From Corynebacterium auris (lineage in GTDB: Bacteria; Actinomycetota; Actinomycetes; Mycobacteriales; Mycobacteriaceae), in the NCBI RefSeq assembly GCF_030408575.1, contig NZ_CP047047.1, positions 1,289,991 to 1,353,990 of the forward strand: 64,000 bases of DNA, written 5' to 3'. Under the pieces are notes generated by a model. The model was not told the DNA's origin. It saw only the letters and a program-made list of their open reading frames with translations, and searched no databases. The translations under genes and the position numbers were made by a program. Within the stretch, counting starts at the first letter, position 1. Every line of letters starts with the position of its first letter. Shown one piece after another: positions 23,288 through 35,305 of this stretch.

Positions 23288-23710
23288 TCACAAGTTCGCC
23301 GCGTCTCCCCCCATCAGGGCGCACACCCACGCGCTGGCGAGCATCGCGGGCCCGTGCGGCAGTGCCCGAGCGCCGGTCACCGCGGCCGCCGCCAGCGTGA
23401 GGGCGCCGGCCCCCGCGACCGCGACAAGCACCCACAGCGGCCCGCCGCAACACGCCACCGCCACGCCCAGCGGTAGGGCGAGCTTGATGTCTCCCCCACC
23501 GATTCCCCGAGCTGGGAGCAGGTACAGCGCCGGCCACGCCAGGCCCCACAGCCCCACGGGCCAGGCGAAACACCACCCGAGCGCGGCAGCCCCGGCCGGC
23601 AGCGTCAGCGCGTCCGGCAGCCGGCGTGCGGACGCATCCCACACCGCCAAGGCGGCGCTCCACACCCCGGCGCACGCAAGAAAGAAAATGGCGGACCCCC
23701 CGATCAGCAT
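23288..23710 (-). CDS. Prepilin peptidase (A24 family), short form
   Basis: 140-residue membrane protein with about five hydrophobic segments. It has the two catalytic aspartates of the aspartic prepilin peptidases: the first in [16 protein letters not shown] (about residues 23-38) and the second in [14 protein letters not shown] (about 70). The N-terminal cysteine-rich methyltransferase domain of classical PilD is missing, so it is the short TadV-like type. No pilin or secretion genes are in the window, so its substrate is elsewhere. It sits between aroE and aroC, a position conserved in several corynebacteria. Confidence 0.82.
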   Translation of the reverse strand: MLIGGSAIFFLACAGVWSAALAVWDASARRLPDALTLPAGAAALGWCFAWPVGLWGLAWPALYLLPARGIGGGDIKLALPLGVAVACCGGPLWVLVAVAGAGALTLAAAAVTGARALPHGPAMLASAWVCALMGGDAANL

Positions 23711-23734
23711 GGGGGTAATTCTAGCCTGGCCCGC

Positions 23735-24571
23735 TTACTCCCCGCGGGCCAGCACGTGGCGCCGCAGAGCCGCGCTCATCTGTTCGCGCGGGGCGCCCAC
23801 GCCGGTAAACTGCTCGAACTGGGAGTACGACTGCGCCGCAAGCATGACCAGGCCGCCAACCACGCGGTGGCCGTTGGCAGCCGCCGCAGTTGCGAGCGGC
23901 GTGGGCCACGGCTCATAGATGACGTCGACAAGCGGCGCGTGCCCGAGCTCGTCCGCGACACCTTCCACGGCGTGCGCCGGCACGGTGGAGATAATGACAT
24001 CCACCCCCATCGCCAGACGCGCAAGGTCGGCGTCGAAGCCGAAAAAGTTCACCTCGGCTCCCCTAACCAGCGGGAGGACCTCGGCGGAGCGGTCGCTGCG
24101 GTTGAGCACGCTCAGCTTCTCGACGCCCCGCTCACCCAGCGCCCACAGCGCCGGGCGTGCCGTGCCCCCGGCGCCGATGACGAGGGCCGAGCCCACCGGC
24201 CTCTCCCCGAGTAGCTCGTCGAGCGCGTGCGCAATGCCGAGGCAATCGGTGTTGTCCGCGCGCCAACCTCGGGGCGTGCGCACGAGCGTGTTCGCGGCGC
24301 CGATCGCGCTCGCGCGCTCGGTGACTTCGTCGGCGAACTGAAGAGCCGCAAACTTCGCAGGCATGGTGACCGAGAAGCCCCGGTACGACTCGTCGGCGCC
24401 CGCGACGAGCTGCGGCAGCTGCTCCGCCGTGCACTCTATGCGCGTGTATTCCCAGCCGCCCAAGCCGGCGGCCTCGTATCCCGCGTTGTGCAGAACGGGT
24501 GAGAGCGAGTGCTTCACCGGGGAGCCAAGCACTGCCGCTCTGTTTGTTGCGGAGCTTGTTACGGAGCTCAT
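23735..24571 (-). CDS. aroE: Shikimate dehydrogenase
   Basis: NADP-dependent reduction of 3-dehydroshikimate. 278 residues. Substrate-binding SPVKHSLSPVLHNAGY, the catalytic lysine in TMPAKFAAL, NTDCLGI and the dinucleotide-binding GAGGTARPALWAL are visible, with a C-terminal GLVMLAAQSYSQFEQFTG. The ATG overlaps the mltG stop by 4 bp (ATGA), so aroE is coupled to mltG and ruvX upstream. An SDR-like paralogue elsewhere could share the quinate/shikimate role. Confidence 0.95.
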   Translation of the reverse strand: MSSVTSSATNRAAVLGSPVKHSLSPVLHNAGYEAAGLGGWEYTRIECTAEQLPQLVAGADESYRGFSVTMPAKFAALQFADEVTERASAIGAANTLVRTPRGWRADNTDCLGIAHALDELLGERPVGSALVIGAGGTARPALWALGERGVEKLSVLNRSDRSAEVLPLVRGAEVNFFGFDADLARLAMGVDVIISTVPAHAVEGVADELGHAPLVDVIYEPWPTPLATAAAANGHRVVGGLVMLAAQSYSQFEQFTGVGAPREQMSAALRRHVLARGE

Positions 24572-25728
24572 CGCTGGGAGTCCAGGATCCCGGACTCCTG
24601 CGCCCGCTGGACGTCGTCGAGGTGCTCCTCAAACGTGTTGTTGAATACCGTGGTGCCGTCGGTGTCGATGGTGACGAAGAAGAGCCAGTCGCCCTCCGCG
24701 GGGTTCTCCATCGCCTCGATGGCCTCCATGGACGGGGAGGCGATCGGGGTCTCGGGCAAGCCGTCCATGGCGTAGGTGTTCCACGGGGTTTCGCGCTGGC
24801 GGTCCTCGTCGGTGGTGGCGACCTCGACGCTGGGCAGGCCGTAGTTGACCGTCGAGTCGAACTCCAGGCGCATTGGCACCTCAAGGCGGTTGAGGATCAC
24901 GCGGGCCACCTTGTCGTACTCGCCGGCGGGCGCCTCGCGCTCCACCAGCGAAGCGGCCGTGAGAAGCTCGTAGGGGCTCAGGCCCACGTTGCCCGCGCGC
25001 CCCGCGATGTCGACGGACTCGAACTGCTGCGCCGAGCGCGTGATCAGGTCCGTGAGGATCGCTTCCGCGTCCGCGTCCGGGTCCACGATGTACTCCCCGG
25101 GCGCGATGAGCCCCTCGAGGCGCTTCGCGTCGCCCTGGCGGGAAGCAACCGTCTCGCGCGCCCACTCGGGCACGCCGAGCTGGGCCGGGTCAGCGTTCGC
25201 CGCGACATCGATCAGGTCCTCGACCTGCACGCAGCCGTCGGTGGGCTGATCGCCGCAGGTGACCTGCTGGATCATCGAGTAGATGCCGAGGCGCACCTGG
25301 CCGCCGAGCACCGAGATGTCCATCAGCGTCGCCCCGCCAGGAACCTGCAGCGGGGTGATCCTATTCGCTGGGTCGATCAGCGCCTCGACGGCGGCCGCCG
25401 CGCTCATCTCCTGCTGCAGGCGGTAGAAGCCCGGCTGGATGCTGTCGGTGCGCGTATCGGACAACGCCGCGGACTGGAAGGCGGCGTTGGACTTCACCAC
25501 ACCACGCTCCTCCAACTCAGGGCCGAGCTCAGAGACGCTGGAGCCCTCCTTGACCTCGACGACGACCTCCTCGCCGTTGCCTGTGCCGGCGAAGTCTCCG
25601 CCCGTATCGGACATGCGCATGACCGCAATCCAGGCAACGAGGCCGATAATCAGCAGGATCGACGCCACGAGGATCGCGATCGACCCGGTCCGCCGGCGTC
25701 CGTTTACTCCGGAGCTCACTGTTGTCAC
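24568..25728 (-). CDS. mltG: Endolytic murein transglycosylase MltG
   Basis: Membrane-anchored enzyme that cleaves nascent glycan strands during peptidoglycan synthesis. One transmembrane helix near the N-terminus (about residues 14-36, [20 protein letters not shown] as core) is followed by a LysM-like part and the YceG domain with the catalytic glutamate in [20 protein letters not shown] and the [17 protein letters not shown] motif. I choose the GTG at 25728, overlapping the ruvX stop (GTGA) behind AAGGAGAA, giving 386 residues; an ATG at 25764 or GTG at 25719 are alternatives. Confidence 0.92.
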   Translation of the reverse strand: MTTVSSGVNGRRRTGSIAILVASILLIIGLVAWIAVMRMSDTGGDFAGTGNGEEVVVEVKEGSSVSELGPELEERGVVKSNAAFQSAALSDTRTDSIQPGFYRLQQEMSAAAAVEALIDPANRITPLQVPGGATLMDISVLGGQVRLGIYSMIQQVTCGDQPTDGCVQVEDLIDVAANADPAQLGVPEWARETVASRQGDAKRLEGLIAPGEYIVDPDADAEAILTDLITRSAQQFESVDIAGRAGNVGLSPYELLTAASLVEREAPAGEYDKVARVILNRLEVPMRLEFDSTVNYGLPSVEVATTDEDRQRETPWNTYAMDGLPETPIASPSMEAIEAMENPAEGDWLFFVTIDTDGTTVFNNTFEEHLDDVQRAQESGILDSQR

Positions 25729-26213
25729 TTCTCCTTCAGGTTGTTGAGTCGGCCATCGAGCCACGACTGCAGGATTTCCGCCGCAGCCGCCTGATCGATG
25801 ACCCGGCGTCCAGCCCTTTCACTGACACCAGCGGAACGTAGGGCCTGGGTGGCCACCACCGTCGTCAGCCGCTCGTCGGCGAAGCGCACGGGTACGTCGC
25901 AGCGCCGCCGAATGCGGAAGGCGATTTCCCTCGCGTGCTTCACGCTCACGGAACCGTTGCCGTGCAGGTCGCGCGGCAACCCCACGACCACCTCGACGAC
26001 CCCGTACTCAGCGACGAGGTCGACGATCCTGTCGATATCCGCGCCGTCCCTGTCCTTGAATCCGGTGACTCGCTTCACCGTCTCCACGGGCATGGCGAGC
26101 TGGGAGTCTCTGTCTGAGACCGCCACGCCGATGCGCACGGTGCCCACGTCGACCCCCAGGCGCCGTCCCTCGCCGGGGTCGTCAGCGCCGGGGGTGTCCG
26201 GGTACACCTTCAT
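25725..26213 (-). CDS. ruvX: Holliday junction resolvase-like RuvX/YqgF
   Basis: 162 residues from the ATG at 26213, behind GAGGAAACC. RNase H-fold protein needed for pre-16S rRNA 5' processing in E. coli and with junction-resolving activity in mycobacteria. Acidic catalytic positions appear in [31 protein letters not shown] and [10 protein letters not shown]. It follows alaS by 137 bp and is coupled to mltG, the common order alaS-ruvX-mltG-aroE. Confidence 0.93.
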   Translation of the reverse strand: MKVYPDTPGADDPGEGRRLGVDVGTVRIGVAVSDRDSQLAMPVETVKRVTGFKDRDGADIDRIVDLVAEYGVVEVVVGLPRDLHGNGSVSVKHAREIAFRIRRRCDVPVRFADERLTTVVATQALRSAGVSERAGRRVIDQAAAAEILQSWLDGRLNNLKEK

Positions 26214-26350
26214 TGCGGTTTCCTCACGTCGGGTTGTTGGGGCAGAAAAATAACGGCCGATCACCCGCCGGTTCCGCCTGAGCGGTGATTGTTCCCCCTC
26301 GCCGGACCGGCGTGTGTCGTGTCCAATTCGTTATCTTACTCCCCTTCTCC

Positions 26351-29020
26351 TCAGCGGGTCGCCAGGTCCTCTCGTACCGCCCGCAAAGCCGCCGTCGCGC
26401 CCTGCGCGTCAGCGCCCGAGCCCTGCGCCAGATCCGGCTTGCCGCCGCCTCGGCCGTCGACGTAGCCCCCGATGAGTTTGACTAGGTCCCCGGCCTTCAC
26501 CCCAGACTCAACCGCGGCTTTCGTAGCCGCCACCGCGTAGGGGACCTTTCCGTCGCCTGCCGAGATAAGGGCGACGACCGCTGCCTCGCCGCCGAGACGC
26601 CCGCGCAGATCCGCCGCGAGCGAACGCAGGTCACCGGCGCTCACCCCGCTGGGCAGCTGCGCCGCGACGAGGCGGAAGGAGCCCACCGTCTCCGCGGTGT
26701 CCGCCAGGCCCGCGGCTTGGCCGAGCAGCTGCTGCTTGTGCAGCGCCTCAACCTCCTTCTCCGCGGCGCGGAGGCGCTCCGTGAGCTGCGCGATGCGCTC
26801 CGGCAGCTGCTCCGACGGGGTTTTCAGCTCCGTCGCCAGGCCGGAGGCCAACGCGGCTTCCTTGGAGAAGTAGCGGAAGGAATCCATGCCGGAGTAGGCC
26901 TCAATACGGCGCGCTCCGGAGCCGACGGAGGACTCACCGAGCACCGCGACGGGGCCAACCTGCGAGGAGTGCGAGACGTGGGTGCCGCCGCACAGCTCGA
27001 TGGAGAAGGGGCCGCCGATCTCCACCACGCGCACGACGTCCCCGTAGTTCTCGCCGAAGAGTGCGAGCGCCCCCATGGCCTTCGCCTTCTCCAGGGAGGT
27101 CTCGACCGTGTTGACGGCGAAGTCCGCGTCGACCGCCTGGTTGGTCACGGTGGCGATCTCCTCGAGCTGGTGCGGCGTGAGCTGCTCGGTGTAGTTGAAG
27201 TCGAAGCGCAGGTAGCCGGGCTTGTTCAACGAGCCCGCCTGCACGGCCGTCGGGCCGAGCACCTGCCGCAGGGCCGCGTGGATGAGGTGGGTGGCGGTGT
27301 GTGCCTGGCGCGCGCCGTGGCGCCAGTCCCCGTCGACCTCGGCCGTGACGGTGGAGCCGAGGTCAAGGCCGCCGTTTTGCACGGTGGCCTTGTGCAGCCA
27401 CAGTCGCTTGCCTAGCTTTTGCACGTCGGAGACGTTGAGGACGGTATCGCCCATCACCAGCCGGCCCCGGTCCGCCATCTGGCCGCCGGATTCCGCGTAC
27501 ATCGGGGTGACGTCGAGGATGACCTCAACCTCGTCGCCCTGCGAAACCTCGCTGACCTTCTCGCCGCCACGGACGAGGCCCAGCACGGTGCCGTCGTGGG
27601 TGAGCGTGGAGTAGCCGACGAACTCGGTCGGGGCGTTGTCCACCCATTCGCGGTAGAGCGACTCGTCGACATTGCGGTGCTTTTTCGCCTTGTTGTCGGC
27701 CTTGGCGCGCTCGCGCTGCGCCCGCATCTCGGTGTCGAAGGCCTCCATGTCCACCTCCAGGCCCGCCTCGCGCGCCATTTCGAGCGTGAGGTCGATGGGG
27801 AAGCCGTAGGTGTCGTGCAACTCGAAGGCCTGCTCGCCCGGCAGCACGGAGGCGCCGGCGGAGCGCACCGCCGCCGCGGCCTCGTCGAAGCGGTGGGTGC
27901 CGGACTCCAAGGTCTTCAAGAAGGCCCGCTCCTCGGCGGTCGCGACGCGCAGAATGCGCTCACGGTTATCAGCGATCTCGGGGAAGGAGGGTGTCATCGT
28001 GTCCATGATGGTGTTCATGAACGTCTCCAGCACTGTGCCGCTCGCCCCGAGCAGGCGCGCGGACCTGACCACGCGGCGCAGCAGTCGGCGCAGGATGTAG
28101 CCGCGGCCCTCGTTGGAGGGGGTGACGCCGTCGAGGATGATCATCATGCCGGTGCGCGAGTGGTCGGCGATGACGCGGAAGCGGATGTCGTCGGCGGGGT
28201 TGCCGGCGTCGTAACGCGAGCCGGTGAGCTCAACGGCGGCGTCGATGACTGGGCGCAGAAGATCGGTCTCGTAGACGTTATTCACGCCCTGAAGCAGGCA
28301 GGCGACGCGCTCAATGCCCATGCCGGTATCAATATTTTTATTCGGCAGCTCGCCGACGATGTCAAAGTTGCCCTTCTTGTCTCCCTCCCCACGGACGGAC
28401 TCCATGAACACGAGGTTCCAGATCTCCATGTAGCGGTTGTCGTCGGCGCTGGGTCCGCCGTCGCGGCCGTACTCCGGGCCGCGGTCGTAGTAGATCTCGG
28501 AGCACGGCCCGCAGGGGCCGGGAATGCCCATGGACCAGAAGTTATCCTCCATGCCCATGCGCTGGATCCGCTCAGCGGGCACGCCGATCTTCTCGCGCCA
28601 GATCTTCTCCGCCTCGTCGTCGTCGAGGTAGACCGTGACCCAGAGACGCTCTGGGTCGAGCCCGAGCCCGCCGTTTTCGACCTTGCCGGTCAAAAGGTCC
28701 CACGCCTGGGTGATGGCGCCTTCCTTGAAGTACTGGCCGAAGGAGAAGTTGCCGGCCATCTGGAAGAAGGTGTTGTGGCGTGTGGTGATGCCCACCTCCT
28801 CAATGTCGAGGGTGCGCACGCACTTTTGGATGGAGGTGGCCGTGCCGTTGTCGAACGGGGGCGTCTGCTGACCCAAAAAGTACGGCTTGAACGGGACCAT
28901 GCCCGCGTTGACGAAGAGGAGGGTCGGATCGTCAAGGATCAGCGAGGCGCTCGGGACGGGCGTGTGGCCTGCCTTGACGAAGTGGTCGGTGAAGCGCTGG
29001 CGGATCTCATGTGTCTGCAC
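26351..29020 (-). CDS. alaS: Alanyl-tRNA synthetase
   Basis: 889 residues with the full AlaRS layout: class II catalytic core ([27 protein letters not shown]), tRNA-recognition domain, editing domain with the HTATH and CGGTH zinc-binding motifs (about 570 and 670), and C-Ala domain ending with [15 protein letters not shown]. It charges tRNA-Ala and clears mischarged Ser and Gly. The 66 bp between alaS and rarA upstream are the only likely room for its own promoter. Confidence 0.97.
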   Translation of the reverse strand: MQTHEIRQRFTDHFVKAGHTPVPSASLILDDPTLLFVNAGMVPFKPYFLGQQTPPFDNGTATSIQKCVRTLDIEEVGITTRHNTFFQMAGNFSFGQYFKEGAITQAWDLLTGKVENGGLGLDPERLWVTVYLDDDEAEKIWREKIGVPAERIQRMGMEDNFWSMGIPGPCGPCSEIYYDRGPEYGRDGGPSADDNRYMEIWNLVFMESVRGEGDKKGNFDIVGELPNKNIDTGMGIERVACLLQGVNNVYETDLLRPVIDAAVELTGSRYDAGNPADDIRFRVIADHSRTGMMIILDGVTPSNEGRGYILRRLLRRVVRSARLLGASGTVLETFMNTIMDTMTPSFPEIADNRERILRVATAEERAFLKTLESGTHRFDEAAAAVRSAGASVLPGEQAFELHDTYGFPIDLTLEMAREAGLEVDMEAFDTEMRAQRERAKADNKAKKHRNVDESLYREWVDNAPTEFVGYSTLTHDGTVLGLVRGGEKVSEVSQGDEVEVILDVTPMYAESGGQMADRGRLVMGDTVLNVSDVQKLGKRLWLHKATVQNGGLDLGSTVTAEVDGDWRHGARQAHTATHLIHAALRQVLGPTAVQAGSLNKPGYLRFDFNYTEQLTPHQLEEIATVTNQAVDADFAVNTVETSLEKAKAMGALALFGENYGDVVRVVEIGGPFSIELCGGTHVSHSSQVGPVAVLGESSVGSGARRIEAYSGMDSFRYFSKEAALASGLATELKTPSEQLPERIAQLTERLRAAEKEVEALHKQQLLGQAAGLADTAETVGSFRLVAAQLPSGVSAGDLRSLAADLRGRLGGEAAVVALISAGDGKVPYAVAATKAAVESGVKAGDLVKLIGGYVDGRGGGKPDLAQGSGADAQGATAALRAVREDLATR

Positions 29021-29087
29021 GGGGGTGCCCTCCGGGGAAATAGTGCTGATTAGTCCGCAACTACTCTACCCCCGGCCCCGGGCGCGC

Positions 29088-30443
29088 CTACGTTCCCCGT
29101 ACGATCCGCCGCAGCCTCCCGATGTAGTCCCGGATGCGCTTTTCGTTCCCGTGCTCTCTCGGCTCGTAGTACACGGCGTCGTCGAGGCCCTCGGGGATGT
29201 AGCGCTGCGCCACCACGCCCCGCGGATCGTCGTGCGGGTAGACGTAGCCCATCGCGTTGCCCATCTTCTTCGCGCCCTCGTAGTGGCCGTCGCGCAAGTG
29301 GGCGGGCACCGCCGCCGTCCGGCCCCGCCGCACGTCCTCCTGCGCCCGGCTGATCGCCTGGATCACAGCGGGCGATTTCGGGGCGGTGGCCAGGTGAATC
29401 GTCGCCTGCGCGAGCGGCAGCCTTCCCTCGGGCATGCCGATGAAGCTCACCGCGTGCGCGGCGGCCACCGCGACCTGCAGCGCGCTCGGGTCCGCCATCC
29501 CGATGTCCTCCGAGGCGTGGATCACCAGGCGCCGGGCGATAAAGCGCGGATCCTCCCCCGCCTCAATCATCCGGGCGAGATAGTGCAGTGCCGCGTCGAC
29601 GTCGGAGCCGCGGATCGACTTAATGAAGGCCGAGACGATGTCGTAGTGCTGGTCGCCGTCGCGGTCGTAGCGCACCACGGCGCGGTTGACGTTCTCGCGC
29701 ACCACCTCGGCGCTTATCGTCTCGCCCTCGCCCACGGCCTCGGCGGCGGCCTCGAGGTACGTCAGCGCGCGGCGCGCGTCGCCGCCCGCCAGCAGGACCA
29801 GCTGCTCGCGCGCGTCGGGGTCCAGTTCGACCCGGCCACCGAGGCCGCGCTCGTCGGCGACGGCCCGGTCGATGACGGCGGCGATGTCGGCGTCGGAAAG
29901 CGACTCAAGCTTGAGCAGCAGCGAGCGCGACAAGAGAGGGGCCACAACGCTAAACGACGGGTTCTCGGTCGTCGCCGCGACGAGCAGCACCGTCCGGTTT
30001 TCCACCGCCGCCAACAGCGAATCCTGCTGTGTTTTGGAGAACCGGTGTACCTCGTCGATGAACAGCACGGTCCGCTCGCCCCGGGCGAGGTCGCGCCGGG
30101 CCCGGTCGATGACCCGGCGCACCTCCTTTACACCCGCCGACAGGGCGGAAAGTGCGACGAAGCTCTGTCCCATCGCGGAGGCGATGAGCGAGGCAATGGT
30201 TGTCTTGCCCGTGCCGGGCGGGCCGTACAGGATCACGGAGGCCGCGCCGGAGCCCTCGATGAGGCGGCGCAGCGGCTTGCCCTCGGCGAGCAGGTGGCCC
30301 TGCCCCTCAACCTCCTCCAGCGAACGCGGCCGCATGCGCGCGGCCAGCGGCGCGGACTCGCCGGCTTGGAAGAACGCCCCGCCGCGGGCGCCGTCCGCGT
30401 CCTGTGCGCCGGGGTCGGGGTCACCAAAGAGGCCTTCCTGCAT
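29088..30443 (-). CDS. rarA: Replication-associated recombination protein A (RarA/MgsA)
   Basis: 451-residue clamp-loader-like AAA+ ATPase that acts at stalled forks. Walker [14 protein letters not shown] is near residue 70, Walker [17 protein letters not shown] near 120, sensor segment [11 protein letters not shown] near 150, and the C-terminal MgsA domain contains [20 protein letters not shown]. It begins 3 bp after the preceding phosphotransferase-like gene and is likely in the same unit. Confidence 0.95.
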   Translation of the reverse strand: MQEGLFGDPDPGAQDADGARGGAFFQAGESAPLAARMRPRSLEEVEGQGHLLAEGKPLRRLIEGSGAASVILYGPPGTGKTTIASLIASAMGQSFVALSALSAGVKEVRRVIDRARRDLARGERTVLFIDEVHRFSKTQQDSLLAAVENRTVLLVAATTENPSFSVVAPLLSRSLLLKLESLSDADIAAVIDRAVADERGLGGRVELDPDAREQLVLLAGGDARRALTYLEAAAEAVGEGETISAEVVRENVNRAVVRYDRDGDQHYDIVSAFIKSIRGSDVDAALHYLARMIEAGEDPRFIARRLVIHASEDIGMADPSALQVAVAAAHAVSFIGMPEGRLPLAQATIHLATAPKSPAVIQAISRAQEDVRRGRTAAVPAHLRDGHYEGAKKMGNAMGYVYPHDDPRGVVAQRYIPEGLDDAVYYEPREHGNEKRIRDYIGRLRRIVRGT

Positions 30444-30446
30444 GTC

Positions 30447-31682
30447 TTACCTCAACCGCCCGGCGACGCCGCGGGCCCATTCCGAGACCACGCGGTTGGC
30501 CGGGCCGCTACCCAGCGCCGCGTACCGGGCTACCGCGTCGAAGGTCTCGAACAGGTCGCGGCGCACGAGCTGTTCGTCGGGGGTAAACGGCCCATCCGAA
30601 CGCGGCCGCAGCAGATCGCCGCTGACCTCAAAGTCCTCCGCCACCCTCACGGCGGCCTCCAGGTCAGCGCCCGCTCGACGGAACTCCTCCTCCAGCTGGG
30701 AGTCCGACTGCCCGATCGACTCCAGCGCGTTGGCGTTGAGGATGGACACGCTCGACAGGGCCCACCCGATCAGCGCGGAGGTAATCGCGGCGTGCAGTGT
30801 CTTCTCGTGCAGCACGTTCGGCCACATCGTCTCCACCTCGCTGACCCACGCGTCGACGAAGACGCGCGCCTCGTCGTCGTTGACGGGGCGGGTGGCCACG
30901 TAGTTGGGAAAGCCCCCGACCACGAAAGCGACGTCGAAGGTGACATCGCGGAACCCGGCCCATTCGTAGTCCAGAAACTGGGTGCGCTCGGCGAAGATGA
31001 TGTTGTCCGGCGCCAGGTCGAAGGGGGTGAAGGCGCGGTTGCCGCCGCGCAGCAGGCGGGCGTGGATCTTCTCCGCGGTGTCCGAGATTTCCGCCGGGAT
31101 AGCGATGCCGGACTCCTCCAGCATCGTCGCACCCAGGCGAATGCGGTGCATGAGGATGCGCTCGCGCAGGTCCTGGACCTGGCGCTGGCCCTTTCGGCCG
31201 CGCACCATGCGGGCGAAGAGCACGTTGTACGCGTCCTCCTTACCGGCCGTCCCGGCGTGCATACGTCCCAGCGCGGTCCCCAGGCCGCGAAGCACCTGCA
31301 GGCGGGTCTCGTCGTCGGCGTTCATCAGCAGGCTCTCCAGCGTGTCACCGTCCCCGGAGTCGGAGATGATGATGATCCTTTTGGCCGTGTCGTGCCCGAG
31401 CAGGATTGGGCCGGGGCGGACGTCCTCGCTGAGGGAGGTGGTGAACTGGTAGGACACGACCTCTCGCAGAAAGGCCGCGTCGTCGAGCACGTCGCCGGTT
31501 TCCGGGGAGTACTTGACCACCACCGAACGGTGCTGCAACAGCGGGTTCGAGGACACCCGGGCCCGGTAGACTGCGGCGAAGCCGGATCCGGTCAGCCTGG
31601 TGGCGTCGACAAGCTTCTGCGTGCCCCCGTAGCGGCGGGTGAGAATGTCTTCCGCCGCTGCGATAATGTTGTCCTGATCCAT
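30447..31682 (-). CDS. Aminoglycoside-phosphotransferase-like kinase-fold protein
   Basis: 411 residues, wider than the usual APH core. The kinase-fold pattern is recognisable: a lysine in SVVVKYSPETGD (nucleotide lobe), the catalytic-loop equivalent FTPFDLAPDNIIFA near residue 216, and FLDYEWAGFRDVTFDVAFV as the metal-binding D-x-E/D. In the catalytic loop the Asp and Asn are kept but the His two residues before the Asp is a Pro. About 130 residues follow the kinase core. It lies between aspS and rarA with 18 and 3 bp spacing. Substrate unknown; antibiotic modification is not indicated by context. Confidence 0.65.
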   Translation of the reverse strand: MDQDNIIAAAEDILTRRYGGTQKLVDATRLTGSGFAAVYRARVSSNPLLQHRSVVVKYSPETGDVLDDAAFLREVVSYQFTTSLSEDVRPGPILLGHDTAKRIIIISDSGDGDTLESLLMNADDETRLQVLRGLGTALGRMHAGTAGKEDAYNVLFARMVRGRKGQRQVQDLRERILMHRIRLGATMLEESGIAIPAEISDTAEKIHARLLRGGNRAFTPFDLAPDNIIFAERTQFLDYEWAGFRDVTFDVAFVVGGFPNYVATRPVNDDEARVFVDAWVSEVETMWPNVLHEKTLHAAITSALIGWALSSVSILNANALESIGQSDSQLEEEFRRAGADLEAAVRVAEDFEVSGDLLRPRSDGPFTPDEQLVRRDLFETFDAVARYAALGSGPANRVVSEWARGVAGRLR

Positions 31683-31700
31683 CAGGTCACTGGCTTTCCG

Positions 31701-33497
<1,797 letters not shown>

Positions 33498-33544
33498 GGT
33501 ATCTTCCACGTCCTTCCACGTGAGGGCAAAACTTGTCGCCGCAG

Positions 33545-33550
33545 ATTCTA
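33545..33550 (-). promoter_or_regulatory. -10 element TAGAAT for aspS
   Basis: TAGAAT on the minus strand (5 of 6 positions of the consensus) in the 116 bp divergent region, about 48 bases before the aspS GTG. No convincing -35 partner is visible, as is common in corynebacteria. Confidence 0.45.
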
Positions 33551-33575
33551 CTCCCTTGCCCCGACACCACCCCGG

Positions 33576-33581
33576 TAGCAT
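33576..33581 (+). promoter_or_regulatory. -10 element TAGCAT for the monooxygenase operon
   Basis: TAGCAT on the plus strand, 32 bases before the ATG at 33614, in the region shared with aspS. A TTGCCC at 33556-33561 is a possible -35 but the 14-base spacer is short. Confidence 0.4.
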
Positions 33582-33613
33582 CGGGCGGGCAGGCCCCGGG
33601 AAAGGCACACACC

Positions 33614-34738
33614 ATGCAATTCGGAATCTTCACGGTCGGCGACGTCACCCCCGATCCCCACACCGGCGTGGCGCCGGGCGAGAAGGAGCGCATCGACTCC
33701 ATGACCGCCATCGCGCTGAAAGCGGAGGAGGTCGGGCTCGACGTCTTCGCCACCGGGCAGCACCACAACCCACCCTTCGTGCCCTCCTCCCCGCCCACGC
33801 ACCTCGCCTACATCGGCGCGCACATCACGCGCCTCCTGCTGTCGACGGCGACCACCCTGATCACCACCACCGATCCGGTTCGCCTGGCGGAGGACTACTC
33901 GTTTCTGCACAACCTCGTGGGCGGCCGCGTGGATCTCATGCTCGGCCGCGGCAACACGGGCCCCGTGTACGGCTGGTTCGGCCAGGACGTCCGCCAGGGC
34001 CTGCCCCTGGCGATGGAGAACTACCAGCTGCTGCGCCGCCTGTGGCGCGAGCCGGTGGTGAACTGGCGCGGCAGGTTTCGCGCTCCCCTCAACGGGTTCA
34101 GCGTCACGCCGTCGCCGCTGCGGGGCGTCGCCCCGTTCGTGTGGCACGGCTCAATCCGCTCGCCGCACATAGCGGAGCAGGCAGCGTTCTACGGCGACGG
34201 GTTCTTCCACAACAACATCTTCTGGAACCCGGAGCACACCGCCTCCCTGGTTTCGCTCTACCGCCGCCGTTTCGAGGCGCACGGCCACGCCCGCGCGGAC
34301 CAGGCCATCGTGGGCCTCGGCGGGCAGGTATTCATGGCCGGCACCGAGCACGAAGCCAAGCGCTTCTTCCGGCCCTACTTCGACAACGCCCCCGTCTATG
34401 GCCACGGCCCCAGCCTGGAGGAATACACCGCGGCGACACCTTTGACGGTGGGAACGCCCGAGATGGTCATCGCACGGACCATGGAGTTCGCTGACTGGGT
34501 GGGCGACTACCAGCGCCAGCTCTTCCTCGTCGATCACGCCGGCCTGCCGCTCGAGGTCGTATTAGAGCAGATTGAGATGCTGGGCAACCAGGTCGTTCCC
34601 GAGCTACGCCGCCTCATGGAAAGGCGCCGACCTGCGCACGTGCCCAGCGACCCGCCCACCTTTGATACGCTCCTCGCTGCGAAGCTCACGGGGCACCATC
34701 ACCCGCACTTCGCGGTTTCCCCGGGAAAGGAGAGCTGA
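33614..34738 (+). CDS. FMN-dependent luciferase-like monooxygenase, CE1758 family
   Basis: 374 residues in the bacterial luciferase (LLM) TIM-barrel family. Segments such as [55 protein letters not shown] and [16 protein letters not shown] match the corynebacterial CE1758 group. Such enzymes oxidise small organic substrates with reduced FMN and oxygen. The stop overlaps the start of the partner flavin reductase (TGATG). The ATG at 33614 is preferred over longer upstream frames because they cross the promoter region. Confidence 0.88.
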   Translation: MQFGIFTVGDVTPDPHTGVAPGEKERIDSMTAIALKAEEVGLDVFATGQHHNPPFVPSSPPTHLAYIGAHITRLLLSTATTLITTTDPVRLAEDYSFLHNLVGGRVDLMLGRGNTGPVYGWFGQDVRQGLPLAMENYQLLRRLWREPVVNWRGRFRAPLNGFSVTPSPLRGVAPFVWHGSIRSPHIAEQAAFYGDGFFHNNIFWNPEHTASLVSLYRRRFEAHGHARADQAIVGLGGQVFMAGTEHEAKRFFRPYFDNAPVYGHGPSLEEYTAATPLTVGTPEMVIARTMEFADWVGDYQRQLFLVDHAGLPLEVVLEQIEMLGNQVVPELRRLMERRRPAHVPSDPPTFDTLLAAKLTGHHHPHFAVSPGKES

Positions 34739-35295
34739 TGGCCACCCTGTTCGTCCTCACCGCAGGCTTATCGACGCCCTCAACAACGCGCCAGGTCGCC
34801 GACGCGATCGCCGCCGCCGTCGTGGACGCCGCCGCGGAGCGGGAGAGCGTCCGGGTGACCACCGTGGAGCTGCGCCCCCTCGCCGCCGACCTCGCCCGCG
34901 CGATCTCCACCGGCGATGTGAGCGCGAAGCTCAGCGAGGTCATCGGCCAGCTGAAAAGCGCCGACGGCCTGATCGCCGTCACCCCGGTGTTCAAAGCCAG
35001 CTACTCGGGCCTGTTCAAGATGTTCTTCGACGTCCTGGCCGCGGACGCGCTCGTGGGTATGCCCACCATCGTCGCCGCGACCGCCGGTAGTGCCCGCCAC
35101 TCCTTGGTCACCGAGCACGCGCTTCGCCCCCTTCTGACTTTTATGCGCGCCGTGGTCGTGCCGACCTCCCTCCTCGCCGCCACGGCGGACTTCGGCGGCC
35201 CCGCTGGTGCCGAGCTCAACGGGCGCATCCAGCGGGCCGCCCGCGAGCTGGTGGACCTCATGCTTGCCCCGCCGCGCCAGCGCGGGCTTCGGTAA
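34738..35295 (+). CDS. LLM-partnered FMN reductase, CE1759 family
   Basis: 185-residue NADPH-dependent FMN reductase-like flavodoxin fold. The N-terminal LFVLTAGLSTPSTTRQVAD carries the flavin phosphate-binding loop, followed by ADGLIAVTPVFKASYSGLFK and a central MPTIVAATAGSARHSLVTEH. It supplies reduced FMN to the upstream monooxygenase, with which it shares one base. Ends 10 bp before sdaA. The physiological substrate of the pair is unknown. Confidence 0.88.
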   Translation: MATLFVLTAGLSTPSTTRQVADAIAAAVVDAAAERESVRVTTVELRPLAADLARAISTGDVSAKLSEVIGQLKSADGLIAVTPVFKASYSGLFKMFFDVLAADALVGMPTIVAATAGSARHSLVTEHALRPLLTFMRAVVVPTSLLAATADFGGPAGAELNGRIQRAARELVDLMLAPPRQRGLR

Positions 35296-35298
35296 CAT
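35293..35298 (+). promoter_or_regulatory. -10 element TAACAT for a leaderless sdaA transcript
   Basis: TAACAT lies exactly 7 bases before the sdaA ATG and overlaps the stop codon of the flavin reductase gene. No ribosome-binding site precedes sdaA, so initiation at the ATG is plausible. Confidence 0.5.
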
Positions 35299-35305
35299 CG
35301 AACGC

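Noticed and set aside
30447..31682. Antibiotic-resistance aminoglycoside phosphotransferase
   Set aside because: Only the general kinase fold is shared; the gene sits in a housekeeping context and the substrate-specific features cannot be recognised.
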